From: Variovorax flavidus | GTDB taxonomy: Bacteria > Pseudomonadota > Gammaproteobacteria > Burkholderiales > Burkholderiaceae_C | Length of the DNA: 64,000 nucleotides | Reading direction: 5' to 3' | Assembly (NCBI RefSeq): GCF_030317145.1 | Contig: NZ_JASZYE010000003.1 | Location: forward strand, 496,001 to 560,000 | Program-made: the position numbers and the translations under genes | Part shown: positions 32,277-40,384 of the stretch, piece after piece | How the letters are laid out: every line of letters begins with the position of its first letter | Numbering within the stretch: the first letter of the stretch is position 1 | The notes under the pieces: model-generated | Told to the model about the DNA's origin: nothing | The model's database searches: none | The model's input: the letters and a program-made list of their open reading frames with translations, nothing else

Positions 32277-33464
32277 CTAGGTCGAGGTCAACCCGGGCGA
32301 CTCCAGCCGCTGGACTCGCCATGCGCACACGCTGGCGATCGCCGCGAGCACCGTCGCCACCCCGAACATCGCCACGTAGCCGAATCGCTGAGCGATCGCC
32401 CCGCCCGCCGGCACACCGAGCACGCCGCCGAAGCCGTAGCCGATCACGGTGAACAGCGCCTGCCCGCGCCCGCGCAGCCGACCCGGGAAGTGGCGCGAGA
32501 CCATTGCGATGCAGGTGGTGTGGTGCGCCGCGAACGACAGCGCATGCAGCGCCTGCGCCACCACAAGCGCCCAGATCCATTGCCCGCAGCTTGCCGTGAT
32601 GCCCATGCGCAGCACCGCCGCGAGCCCGCACAACAGCAGCCAGCGCGGCATCGCCATCAGCCCCAGCAACCGCCCCTGCAGGAAGAACCATGCGATCTCG
32701 GCCACCACCGATAGCGCCCACAACAGGCCGATCGTGCCTTTGCCGTAGCCGAGCGAATCGAGGTAGAGCGACAGGAATCCGTAGACGGCGAAATGCGCCA
32801 TCACGTGGAAGAACAGCGAGACGAAGAACCAGCGCACCGCCGGCACGCGCAGCACCGGCCCGACCGGCTCCCGGGCCTGCGCATGGGCCGCCACCGGCTC
32901 GCGCACGTCGGGCAGCCGCAAAGTCGCGATCAGCACGATGGCCAGCGTGCCGCCGGCCCACGCCGGGAAGTGCCGCATTCCGAAGCGCTCGAACCATTCG
33001 CCGGCAAAGAACACGGTAACGAGAAAGCCTGCCGAGCCCCACAGGCGGATGCGTCCGTAACGGCCCCAGTCCCCGGCAACCAGATGCGCCATCGCCGCTT
33101 CTGTGAGCGACATCATCGAGCTCGTGTGCGTGAACATCACGAGCAGCACCAGCCCCAGCCACCAGGCGCCACCGCTCCACCACAGGCCGAAGGACGACAC
33201 CAGCGCCACGGCCGCACTGAAGCGCAGCAGTTTCACGCGCTCGCCCGTGTGGTCGCTGAGCGCTCCCCACGCATAGGGCGCGAAGACGCGGGTGACCGAC
33301 TGCACCGACGTCAGCAGGCTGATCACGAAGATCGGCAAGCCCAGTTCCTTGAGCCAGAGCGGAAGGTACGGGTTGAAGAAGCCGATATGGGCGAAATAAC
33401 TCGCCGAAAGCGCCGCAAAGGCCAGCAGGTGGCCGCGGCCACCCGCCACTTGCGGGGCGGACAC
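32277..33464 (-). CDS. MFS transporter (MFS_1-like/HcaT group)
   Basis: 395 residues from a GTG at 33464 that shares its G with the aroC stop (TAGTG). Twelve membrane helices. The start SASYFAHIGFFNPYLPLWLKELGLP and the loop WGALSDHTGERVKLLRFS are typical of the 3-phenylpropionate-permease-like (HcaT/LacY-related) group. RIRLWGSAGFL lies in the 4-5 region. The substrate is unknown. Coupling to aroC suggests shared transcription, though I see no functional link. Confidence 0.85.
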   Translation of the reverse strand: MSAPQVAGGRGHLLAFAALSASYFAHIGFFNPYLPLWLKELGLPIFVISLLTSVQSVTRVFAPYAWGALSDHTGERVKLLRFSAAVALVSSFGLWWSGGAWWLGLVLLVMFTHTSSMMSLTEAAMAHLVAGDWGRYGRIRLWGSAGFLVTVFFAGEWFERFGMRHFPAWAGGTLAIVLIATLRLPDVREPVAAHAQAREPVGPVLRVPAVRWFFVSLFFHVMAHFAVYGFLSLYLDSLGYGKGTIGLLWALSVVAEIAWFFLQGRLLGLMAMPRWLLLCGLAAVLRMGITASCGQWIWALVVAQALHALSFAAHHTTCIAMVSRHFPGRLRGRGQALFTVIGYGFGGVLGVPAGGAIAQRFGYVAMFGVATVLAAIASVCAWRVQRLESPGLTST

Positions 33465-34567
33465 TAGAGGAAGGACGCCTGGGGCGACGAGGGGTCTTGC
33501 GACACGTTCACGTCGCCGCATTGCGCGCGATTGCGCAGTGCGTGTTCCATCACGACCAGCGCCAGCATGGCCTCTGCGATCGGCGTCGCGCGGATGCCGA
33601 CGCAAGGGTCATGACGGCCCTTGGTCACGACCTCGACCGGCTGGTTGTTGACGTCGATGGACTGGCGCGGGCTGATGATCGAACTCGTCGGCTTGATCGC
33701 GATGCTCACTTCGAGATCCTGCCCCGTGCTGATGCCACCGAGCACGCCGCCCGCATTGTTGGTCACGAAGCCCTCGGGGGTGATGGAGTCGCCATGCGTG
33801 GTGCCGCGCTGCGTGACGCTCGCAAAGCCGGCGCCGATCTCGACGCCCTTGACGGCGTTGATGCCCATCATGGCCCAGGCGATGTCGGAATCCATCTTGT
33901 CGAAGAGCGGCTCGCCGAGGCCGACGGGCACCTTCGATGCGGTCACGCGGATGCGCGCGCCGCAGGAGTCGCCGGCCTTGCGCAGCGCGTCCATGTAGGC
34001 CTCGAGCTGCGAGACGTCGGCGACGGGTGCGAAGAACGGGTTGTTCGGAACGTGGTCCCAGCTTTCGAAGGGAATCACGATGTCGCCGATCTGCGCCATG
34101 CAGCCGCGAAACACGGTGCCGTACTTTTCGAACAGCCACTTCTTCGCGACTGCGCCGGCAGCGACCATCGGCGCCGTCAGGCGCGCCGAGGAGCGACCGC
34201 CGCCGCGCGGATCGCGGATGCCGTATTTCTTGAAATAGGTGAAGTCGGCATGGCCGGGCCGGAATTGCTGCGCGATCTGGCCGTAGTCCTTGCTGCGCTG
34301 GTCGGTGTTCTGGATCAGCAGCGCGATCGGCGTGCCGGTGGTCTTGCCTTCGTACACACCGCTGAGGATCTGCACCGCATCGGGTTCGTTGCGCTGCGTC
34401 ACGTGGCGGCTGGTGCCGGGGCGGCGGCGATCGAGGTCGCCCTGGATGTCGGCCTCGCTGAGCGCCATGCCGGGCGGGCAGCCGTCGATGACGCATCCGA
34501 TTGCGGGGCCATGGGATTCGCCGAAGTTGGTGACCGCGAAAAGGGTGCCGAAGGTATTGCCGCTCAT
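33464..34567 (-). CDS. aroC: Chorismate synthase
   Basis: 367 residues. AroC catalyses the last step of the shikimate pathway, EPSP to chorismate, using reduced FMN. The family signatures are all present: GESHGPAIGCVIDGCPPG at residues 17-34, RRRPGTSRHVTQRNEPD, GHADFTYFKKYGIRDPRGGGRSSAR near residue 105-130, and CVGIRATPIAEAMLALV near the C-terminus. The length is typical. It lies seven bases after the DHA2 exporter gene and is coupled to another MFS gene, an unusual setting for a housekeeping enzyme. Confidence 0.97.
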   Translation of the reverse strand: MSGNTFGTLFAVTNFGESHGPAIGCVIDGCPPGMALSEADIQGDLDRRRPGTSRHVTQRNEPDAVQILSGVYEGKTTGTPIALLIQNTDQRSKDYGQIAQQFRPGHADFTYFKKYGIRDPRGGGRSSARLTAPMVAAGAVAKKWLFEKYGTVFRGCMAQIGDIVIPFESWDHVPNNPFFAPVADVSQLEAYMDALRKAGDSCGARIRVTASKVPVGLGEPLFDKMDSDIAWAMMGINAVKGVEIGAGFASVTQRGTTHGDSITPEGFVTNNAGGVLGGISTGQDLEVSIAIKPTSSIISPRQSIDVNNQPVEVVTKGRHDPCVGIRATPIAEAMLALVVMEHALRNRAQCGDVNVSQDPSSPQASFL

Positions 34568-34574
34568 GCGGGGA

Positions 34575-36137
34575 TTATCCCAACAAAGTCGCTTCCGCCT
34601 GCGCCGAAGCTGGCGCGGGCGGCGTTCCGACCCCGCGCAGCATGATCGCGGCCAGCAGTGCGGCCGCCAGCGCCACTGCTGCGCTGATGGACGCCGTCGT
34701 CTCGAAGGCCTGCGCGAACGCCTCGCGGGAAGCCTCCATCAACCGGTCGCCCGCCGGCCCGGCCAGCCCGGCCGCCACGTCTGCTGCTGCACCCAGGCTG
34801 GAGCGTGCGGCTTCGGCTGCCGCGGGCGGCACGCCGGCCAGTGGGGACTGCGCCAGTTCATGCCTGTAGACCCCGACGATCACGCTTCCCAGCACGGCGA
34901 TGCCGAGCGCGCCGCCAAGTTCCGAACTGGTCTCGGAGATCGCCGACGCCGCACCGGCGCGCTCCGGCGGCGCGGTACCCACCAGCATGTCGACCGCCAG
35001 AGTGAAGACGAAGGACAGCCCCAGCGACAGGGTCACGTAGCCGGCGATGAGCATCGGCAAGCCGTTCTCCCGATCCAGCCGCGCCAAGAGCCCGAACCCC
35101 GCAGCGGCAAGCACCAGCCCTCCCGTCACGACAAAACCCGGACGCACCCGCCGGACGATGCGCGGAACGAGGTTGGACCCCACGATGAAGGCCAGGCTCG
35201 ACGACACCGACCACAGGCCCGCCTTGAGTGGTGACAACCCAAGCACGAGTTGCAGGTACTGCGCGATCAGCAGAAAGGCGGCAAAGCCGACGAAGAAGCC
35301 CATCGTGTTGCTCACCAGCGCCGCACTGAAGGCCGGGGCGCGAAAGAGACGCAGGTCGATCAATGGGTCGGCCAGCTTCCCTTGACGCCGGATGAAGGCG
35401 AAGCCGATCGCGACGCCCGCCGCCATCGCCCCGACTGGCAGCGCGCCCACTCCCGCCTCGGCGATGCGCTTGAGCCCATAGATGACGGCCAGCACCGCGA
35501 CGAGGGACAGCGCCGCGCTGAGCAGATCGAGCCGACCGGCCTTTTCATCGCGATATTCGGGCAGAAGCCAGGGGCCGAGCACGAGCAGCAACGCCATGAC
35601 CGGCACGCCCACCAGGAACACCGAGCCCCACCAGTAGTGCTCCAGCAACAGGCCGCCGATCAACGGCCCAATGGCGCCACCGACTGCGAAGCTCGCGACC
35701 CAGATGCCGATCGCGACGGTGCGTTCCTCCGCGTCCAGGAACATGTTGCGGATCAGCGAGAGCGTCGAGGGCGCGAGCGTGGCACCGGCTACACCCAGCA
35801 GCGCCCTTGTGGCGATCAACATTTCCGCACTGGTCGAGAAGGCGGCGAGCACCGAGGCGATGCCGAAGCAGGCCGCGCCGATCAGCAGCAGCTTGCGCCG
35901 CCCGATGCGGTCGCCGAGCGTGCCCATCGTGATCAGCGATCCCGCGAGCATGAAGCCATAGATGTCGACGATCCAGAGCATCTGCGCGCTCGTGGGGCGC
36001 AGCGCCGCGCTCAGGTGGGGCACCGCCAGATTGAGGACCGTCAGGTCCATCGAATAGAGCAGGCACGGCAGTGCGATGACGGCAAGGCCGATCCATTCGC
36101 GCGCCGCCGCCTTGGGGTTCGCGTTCGCGGAGTTCAT
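34575..36137 (-). CDS. MFS drug exporter, DHA2 family (QacA/SmvA-like)
   Basis: 520 residues with about 14 membrane helices, the DHA2 hallmark. Motif A appears as GTLGDRIGRRKLLLIG, motif B as ATRALLGVAGATLAPSTLSLI, and the helix 1 acidic site as SMDLTVLNLAVPHL. It probably expels cationic or aromatic toxicants with proton exchange. The start overlaps the DGPF gene (ATGA), so it is the third gene of an operon that begins with two DGPF proteins and an ECF42-like promoter. It should therefore be induced by the sigma factor encoded upstream. Confidence 0.9.
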   Translation of the reverse strand: MNSANANPKAAAREWIGLAVIALPCLLYSMDLTVLNLAVPHLSAALRPTSAQMLWIVDIYGFMLAGSLITMGTLGDRIGRRKLLLIGAACFGIASVLAAFSTSAEMLIATRALLGVAGATLAPSTLSLIRNMFLDAEERTVAIGIWVASFAVGGAIGPLIGGLLLEHYWWGSVFLVGVPVMALLLVLGPWLLPEYRDEKAGRLDLLSAALSLVAVLAVIYGLKRIAEAGVGALPVGAMAAGVAIGFAFIRRQGKLADPLIDLRLFRAPAFSAALVSNTMGFFVGFAAFLLIAQYLQLVLGLSPLKAGLWSVSSSLAFIVGSNLVPRIVRRVRPGFVVTGGLVLAAAGFGLLARLDRENGLPMLIAGYVTLSLGLSFVFTLAVDMLVGTAPPERAGAASAISETSSELGGALGIAVLGSVIVGVYRHELAQSPLAGVPPAAAEAARSSLGAAADVAAGLAGPAGDRLMEASREAFAQAFETTASISAAVALAAALLAAIMLRGVGTPPAPASAQAEATLLG

Positions 36138-36508
36138 CGAGCGTCTCCTCGGGCCTCGCCACGCCGCGCGATCACGGGACGCACTTCGATGCTGCCCACG
36201 CGCGCCGATGGAATGCCAGCCGCCATGCGCACAGCCTCCTCGTCGCTCGCAGCCTCGACGAGGTAGAAGCCGCCGAGCTGCTCATTGGTCTCGACGAAAG
36301 GACCATCCGTCACGGACAACCGGCCATTGCGCATGCGGACGACCACCGCCTTGTCGGAGGATTCCAGCCCTTCGGAGGCGACCAGGTTCCCGCTGGCGCT
36401 CAACCGGTCGTCGTAGTCGAGGTGCGCATTCACGAAGCCCGGCAGTTCGTCGGGCGGGATCGCGTTCGTCTGCGCGTCGGTCGCGAAGATCATGCAGAGG
36501 TATCTCAT
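36134..36508 (-). CDS. DGPF/YCII-domain protein (second)
   Basis: 124 residues, ferredoxin-like dimeric alpha/beta fold of the YCII family. It contains RYLCMIFATD at the start, the name-giving motif TDGPFVETNEQLGGFYLVEA near residue 65, and VGSIEVRPV at the end. Function is unknown, but DGPF genes are the regular partners and targets of ECF42 sigma factors. It is coupled on both sides by four-base overlaps, to the paralogue upstream and to the exporter downstream. Confidence 0.9.
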   Translation of the reverse strand: MRYLCMIFATDAQTNAIPPDELPGFVNAHLDYDDRLSASGNLVASEGLESSDKAVVVRMRNGRLSVTDGPFVETNEQLGGFYLVEAASDEEAVRMAAGIPSARVGSIEVRPVIARRGEARGDAR

Positions 36509-36876
36509 GACGTGCTACCTTGCATCCGCTCGACCTTGGCAATGGGCCGCACTTCGACACTGCCCACGCGCGCCAGCGGAATCTTCGATGCGATCTGGAT
36601 CGCTGCGTTGAGGTCGCCGGCCTCGACCAGGATGAAGCCGCCGAGCTGCTCCTTGGTCTCGATGAAGGGCCCGTCCGTCTGCGAGGTCTTCCCTCGCCGG
36701 ACTTGCACGACCTTGGCTTTCTTCACGCGCTGCAACGCATGCGCAACGACCAGTTGGCCACGCGACTTGAGTTCTTCATCGTACGCAATCGATTCGGCCG
36801 TGAGCGCAGCGCTCGCGCCTTCGGAAAGCGCATCGAGCAGCGCTTCTTCGATATAGACCAGGCAGAGGTATTTCAT
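36505..36876 (-). CDS. DGPF/YCII-domain protein (first)
   Basis: 123 residues from the ATG at 36876 (GGAG six bases before). It has YLCLVYIEEALL at the start, TDGPFIETKEQLGGFILVEA in the middle and VGSVEVRPI at the end, so it is a close paralogue of the next gene. Function unknown; members may bind or modify small molecules. It heads the DGPF-DGPF-exporter operon, with an ECF42-like promoter 39-65 bases upstream of the start. The sigma factor gene lies just beyond. Confidence 0.9.
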   Translation of the reverse strand: MKYLCLVYIEEALLDALSEGASAALTAESIAYDEELKSRGQLVVAHALQRVKKAKVVQVRRGKTSQTDGPFIETKEQLGGFILVEAGDLNAAIQIASKIPLARVGSVEVRPIAKVERMQGSTS

Positions 36877-36914
36877 GGGCATCTCCAGAGCTTCAGGTGA
36901 CAGGACACCCACTG

Positions 36915-36941
36915 GTCGATTGGCGGGCCCTTGAATCGACA
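36915..36941 (-). promoter_or_regulatory. ECF42-type promoter of the DGPF operon
   Basis: On the minus strand TGTCGA (36941-36936) is followed after 17 bases by CGAC (36918-36915). TGTCGA at -35 and CGAC/CGTC at -10 is the pattern described for ECF42 sigma factors. The -10 is 39 bases before the DGPF start and the sigma gene stops 62 bases upstream of the -35. Confidence 0.65.
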
Positions 36942-37002
36942 TTCGCCGGTCGATACGCTCGAATATTTGTATCGGCATGCATCGCCTGCCCTGCTCCGCG
37001 GA

Positions 37003-38265
37003 CTAGACCGGCAACGACGCCAATCGTCTTTCCAGGAACTTCCGCTCGGGCGCCTGCCGGGCGAGCGTCAGCGCACGTTCGTAGGCTGCGCGAGCCTGTG
37101 CCGTGCGGCCGAGGCGGCGGCAGAGGTCCGCGCGCGCTGCGTGGGCAAGGTGGTAGTCCCCCAGTTCGCCACGCGCGAGGATGCCGTCGATCAACGCCAA
37201 TCCCGCCGCCGGCCCATCGCGCATCGCGATCGCGACGGCACGGTTGAGTTCCACCACCGGTGAAGGCTCGGCTCTCGACAGGACCTCGTAAAGGCCGACG
37301 ATCTGCGCCCAGTCGGTCGCGGCGGCGTCAGCCGCTTCGGCATGCACGGCGGCAATGGCGGCCTGCAGCGCGTACGGACCGAAGCGGCGCGACGACAAGG
37401 CGCGCGTCACGAGCGTCGACCCTTCCGCGATCAGCCCGCGGTTCCAGAGGCTGCGGTCCTGCTCGTCGAGCAGCACCACGTCGCCGGAGGCGGCTGTACG
37501 CGCGGCACGTCGCGATTCGTGCAGCAGCATCAGCGCCAGCAGGCCCATCGCCTCGGGCTCCGGAAGCAGGTCGAGCAGGAGCCGCCCCAACCGGATCGCC
37601 TCGGCCGACAGATCGGGCCGAGTCAGCGTCTCGCCCGAGGACGCGGCATAGCCTTCGTTGAACACCAGGTAGATCACGCGCAGCACCGCATCCAGGCGGT
37701 CCGGCAAGTCGGCGGTCGAAGGCACCTGGTACGGAATGCACTCGTCGCGGATCCTCGCCTTGGCGCGAACGATGCGCTGGGCCATCGTGGGCGCCGGCAC
37801 CAGAAAGGCGTTGGCGATGTCTTCGGTCGCGAGACCACATACCTCGCGCAGCGTGAGCGCTACCTGAGCGTCCGGTGTCAGCGCTGGGTTGCAACAGGTG
37901 AAGATCAGACGAAGGCGATCGTCCTCGAGCACCTCCGCGTCGTCGTCCCATGCGGGTGCGACATCGATGGCCGTCTCGACGGCATCCGCCGCGTCGTCCC
38001 ACGCTTCGAAGCGCGCACGGCGGCGGATGGCATCGATGGCCTTGAAGCGCCCTGCCGACACCAGCCAGGCCCGTGGATGCGCGGGTACGCCCTCTGTCGG
38101 CCACTGTTCGAGAGCGGCGCGAAAGCCATCGTGCAAGGCTTCCTCGGCCAGATCGAAATCGCCGAGCAGCCGAACCAGCGTGGCAAAGATGCGGCGCGAT
38201 TCGTCGCGGTACACCGCGTTCACCGTTTCGCGCACGACATCCGACGCGATCGGCCGAGGATTCAT
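37003..38265 (-). CDS. ECF sigma factor with C-terminal TPR-like extension (ECF42 group)
   Basis: 420 residues, about twice the usual ECF length. Region sigma-2 (about 10-85) includes LVRLLGDFDLAEEALHDGFRAALEQWP and AWLVSAGRFKAIDAIRR; sigma-4 (about 120-180) includes LTLREVCGLATEDIANAFLVPAPTMAQRIVRAK. The C-terminal half (about 185-420, DUF6596/TPR-like) holds YLVFNEGYAASSG, LDEQDRSLWN and helical repeats. This layout defines ECF42, which works without a classical anti-sigma factor and drives DGPF genes. Two such genes lie just downstream. It is coupled by ATGA to the SRPBCC gene before it. Confidence 0.92.
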   Translation of the reverse strand: MNPRPIASDVVRETVNAVYRDESRRIFATLVRLLGDFDLAEEALHDGFRAALEQWPTEGVPAHPRAWLVSAGRFKAIDAIRRRARFEAWDDAADAVETAIDVAPAWDDDAEVLEDDRLRLIFTCCNPALTPDAQVALTLREVCGLATEDIANAFLVPAPTMAQRIVRAKARIRDECIPYQVPSTADLPDRLDAVLRVIYLVFNEGYAASSGETLTRPDLSAEAIRLGRLLLDLLPEPEAMGLLALMLLHESRRAARTAASGDVVLLDEQDRSLWNRGLIAEGSTLVTRALSSRRFGPYALQAAIAAVHAEAADAAATDWAQIVGLYEVLSRAEPSPVVELNRAVAIAMRDGPAAGLALIDGILARGELGDYHLAHAARADLCRRLGRTAQARAAYERALTLARQAPERKFLERRLASLPV

Positions 38266-38732
38266 CCGTCGGCTCTCGCACTGCCCAGCAAGGCTTGCAG
38301 CTTCACCATGGAGCCGGTCCAGCCGTGGTTGTGGCCGTCGCGTGCGGCTTCGTCGAAGAAGCTCTCGTGCCTCAGCGTCAGTTCGCTGCCGCGCCCGTCA
38401 GGCTCGATCAGCACGGTGACGCGAGACACGCGTTCAGGCGTGCTGACCCACGACCAACTGAACACGAGCTTCCGGTGCGGCACGATCTCGCGATAAAGGC
38501 CGCTGACCTCATGGCGCTCGCCATCGGCGGCGACCATCACCACGCGAAAGCCACCGCCGATGCGCAGATCGACCTCGGCGACCGGCACCGAGACGATCTC
38601 CTCGGGCCCGAACCACTGCTTCAGCGCTTGCGGCTCGGTCCACGCCCGCCAGACTTTGTCGGGGGCGGCGTCGAAGCGCCGTCGGAGGGTGAGCGAGGGG
38701 CGCTCTTCGTCGCGGGTGGCTGGGCTCGCCAT
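38262..38732 (-). CDS. SRPBCC/AHSA1-domain protein
   Basis: 156 residues. The helix-grip START-like fold of the AHSA1 group is shown by FDAAPDKVWRAWTEPQALKQWFGPE near residue 20, VDLRIGGGFRVVMV, and the C-terminal helix DEAARDGHNHGWTGSMVKLQALL. These proteins bind hydrophobic ligands; they are frequently encoded with ArsR regulators and ECF42-type sigma genes. The gene overlaps the end of the ArsR gene by 112 bases in another frame, an unusually long overlap, and its own stop overlaps the sigma start. Confidence 0.88.
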   Translation of the reverse strand: MASPATRDEERPSLTLRRRFDAAPDKVWRAWTEPQALKQWFGPEEIVSVPVAEVDLRIGGGFRVVMVAADGERHEVSGLYREIVPHRKLVFSWSWVSTPERVSRVTVLIEPDGRGSELTLRHESFFDEAARDGHNHGWTGSMVKLQALLGSARADG

Positions 38733-39070
38733 GCGGTCTCCTCTTGGTGGTACAGGAAGCGGGCGAGCGCGTCGAGGCGTCCGGCCCAGAACTTTTCATA
38801 GCGGGACAACCACACGGCAGCCTCCTGCATCGGCTGGGGGGACAGCGCGCATCGCACGATGCGGCCCTCCTTCGTGCGGGACACCAGGCCGGCGTTCTCC
38901 AGCACCCGCAGGTGCTTCATGAATCCGGTGAGCGACATGCCGTGCGGCTGTGCGAGTTCGGTCACGGTGAGGCCGCCCCCCTCCCCGAGTCTTTCGAGCA
39001 CCGAACGGCGCGTCGAGTCGGAGAGCGCGGCAAAGATGGCATCGAGCGTGCCGTCGTCAGAGTGAACCAT
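38621..39070 (-). CDS. ArsR-family transcriptional regulator
   Basis: 149 residues from the ATG at 39070. The winged helix (about 8-95) reads LDAIFAALSDSTRRSVLERLGEGGGLTVTELAQPHGMSLTGFMKHLRVLENAGLV. No metal-binding Cys pair is seen, so it is not a metal sensor of the classic type. The last 35 residues (PPATKSAPRSPSDGAS...) are low-complexity and lie inside the overlap with the SRPBCC gene; most relatives end near residue 110-115. Such regulators usually control the adjacent SRPBCC gene. It probably heads the ArsR-SRPBCC-sigma transcript. Confidence 0.87.
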   Translation of the reverse strand: MVHSDDGTLDAIFAALSDSTRRSVLERLGEGGGLTVTELAQPHGMSLTGFMKHLRVLENAGLVSRTKEGRIVRCALSPQPMQEAAVWLSRYEKFWAGRLDALARFLYHQEETAWRAQPPATKSAPRSPSDGASTPPPTKSGGRGPSRKR

Positions 39071-39179
39071 GCGGTTGAGTTTCGAAGCGCGACGGGCCGC
39101 TGTCAAGGCAATTTCGGGAATGGTTTATGCGTGCTGCGGCGCAACATCCATCCCCCTTTGAAACCTCCGAGGAGTGCAC

Positions 39180-39602
39180 ATGCTGGACCGTACCGACACG
39201 AAGTTCTCCCACGTCAAGCTTGGCGACACCGAGTACGTCTCGGGCGGCTTGCGCGACTTCTTCCTCTACCGCGACCTTGGCATTTCCGAGGCCACGAACG
39301 GCAAGGTGATCGCGCACCTCGTCAAGGCGAACATGGCACCGGAAACGGGCACCGGCTGGCACCGGCACGAGGCGGACTTCCAGATCGTCATCATGGTGAA
39401 AGGCTGGGCCCGCTTCATGTACGAAGACAAGGAAACGCTGGTCGAGGCCGGCGACGTGGTGCACCAGCGCCCCGGCATCCGGCACTTCCTCTTCGACTAC
39501 TCGCCGGACATGGAGTACCTGGAGATCGTGTCGCCGGCGGACTTCAAGAGCGTAGATGTCGAACCCGCCTGCGAGGTGCCGTCGCCCACGCCCTGGAAGT
39601 AG
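39180..39602 (+). CDS. Cupin-domain protein
   Basis: 140 residues. GAGGAG (39169-39174) is five bases before the ATG at 39180, which decides against the upstream GTG at 39174. Single cupin barrel: metal ligands in GTGWHRHEADFQIVIMVKG (His, His, Glu/Gln) and the second motif HQRPGIRHFLFDY. N-terminal segment FFLYRDLGISEATNG. Such small cupins bind a metal and may act on or sense a small molecule; no substrate is evident. It is divergent from the ArsR operon across a 109-base gap. Confidence 0.85.
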   Translation: MLDRTDTKFSHVKLGDTEYVSGGLRDFFLYRDLGISEATNGKVIAHLVKANMAPETGTGWHRHEADFQIVIMVKGWARFMYEDKETLVEAGDVVHQRPGIRHFLFDYSPDMEYLEIVSPADFKSVDVEPACEVPSPTPWK

Positions 39603-39653
39603 GCAACGGCGCCCGTCGCCGCGCGCGTCGCGCCGGTGAGTGAAAATCCCTCG

Positions 39654-40226
39654 ATGCCCGCACAGCCCCTGCCTCCCCTCAACCGCCAGTTCGTCGCCCA
39701 CTTCGGAGAAATGGGCAGCAAGTGGGGCATCAACCGCACCGTCGGCCAGATCTATGCACTGATCTTCCTCTCCGAGCGGGCGCTCAATGCCGACGAGATT
39801 GCCGAATTGCTGGAGTTCTCCCGCTCCAATGTGAGCATGGGCCTGAAGGAACTGCAGGCGTGGCGGCTGGTGCGCCTGCGCCATCACCCGGGCGACCGGC
39901 GCGAGTACTTCGAGGCGCCTTCCGACGTTTGGGAGATCTTCCGCGTGCTGGCCGAGGAACGGCGCCGCCGCGAGATCGAGCCCACGCTGTCGATGTTGCG
40001 GATGGCGCTGCTCGAAGAGCCCTCCTCGGACGAGGAGCGCCACGCCCAGCAACGTATGCGCGAAATGCACGACCTCATCGACCGGCTCATGAAATGGTTC
40101 GACGACGTACAGCGCCTCGCGCCCGAAACCGCCATGCAGCTCATGGGCATGGGCGCCACCGTGACCCGGGTCCTCGGCCTGAAGGACCGGCTGACCGGCG
40201 CCAAGGAAAAGAAGCCGGCCGCGTAG
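39654..40226 (+). CDS. GbsR/MarR-family transcriptional regulator
   Basis: 190 residues from the ATG at 39654; a GTG at 39636 in frame is the alternative and neither has a strong ribosome site. Winged helix (about 15-85): FVAHFGEMGSKWGINRTVGQIYALIFLSERALNADEIAELLEFSRSNVSMGLKELQAW. This is the GbsR subgroup. A long helical C-terminus follows and ends in Lys/Ala. The ligand is unknown. It converges with the cytochrome bd operon, three bases from the cydX stop, and may or may not control it. Confidence 0.87.
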   Translation: MPAQPLPPLNRQFVAHFGEMGSKWGINRTVGQIYALIFLSERALNADEIAELLEFSRSNVSMGLKELQAWRLVRLRHHPGDRREYFEAPSDVWEIFRVLAEERRRREIEPTLSMLRMALLEEPSSDEERHAQQRMREMHDLIDRLMKWFDDVQRLAPETAMQLMGMGATVTRVLGLKDRLTGAKEKKPAA

Positions 40227-40229
40227 CGC

Positions 40230-40352
40230 CTACGGCTTGTTCAGCTTGTCTCGACGAATCGCCTCGTCGTCCATCAGCTCGTACCACATCGCGTTGAGCA
40301 CGGCGAAGGTCGCGGCAAGGGGCAGCCCCAGGATCCAGGCGAAGTACCACAT
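40230..40352 (-). CDS. cydX: Cytochrome bd oxidase small subunit CydX
   Basis: 40 residues: MWYFAWILGLPLAATFAVLN and so on, the CydX/YbgT pattern of one membrane helix preceded by W-Y-F-A-W-I-L-G and followed by an acidic tail. AAGGAA lies seven bases before the ATG. CydX stabilises the CydAB complex and its haem d. It follows cydB by 32 bases and ends the operon. Confidence 0.92.
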   Translation of the reverse strand: MWYFAWILGLPLAATFAVLNAMWYELMDDEAIRRDKLNKP

Positions 40353-40384
40353 GAGTGAATTCCTTGGTTGATTCTTGAAGCGGA

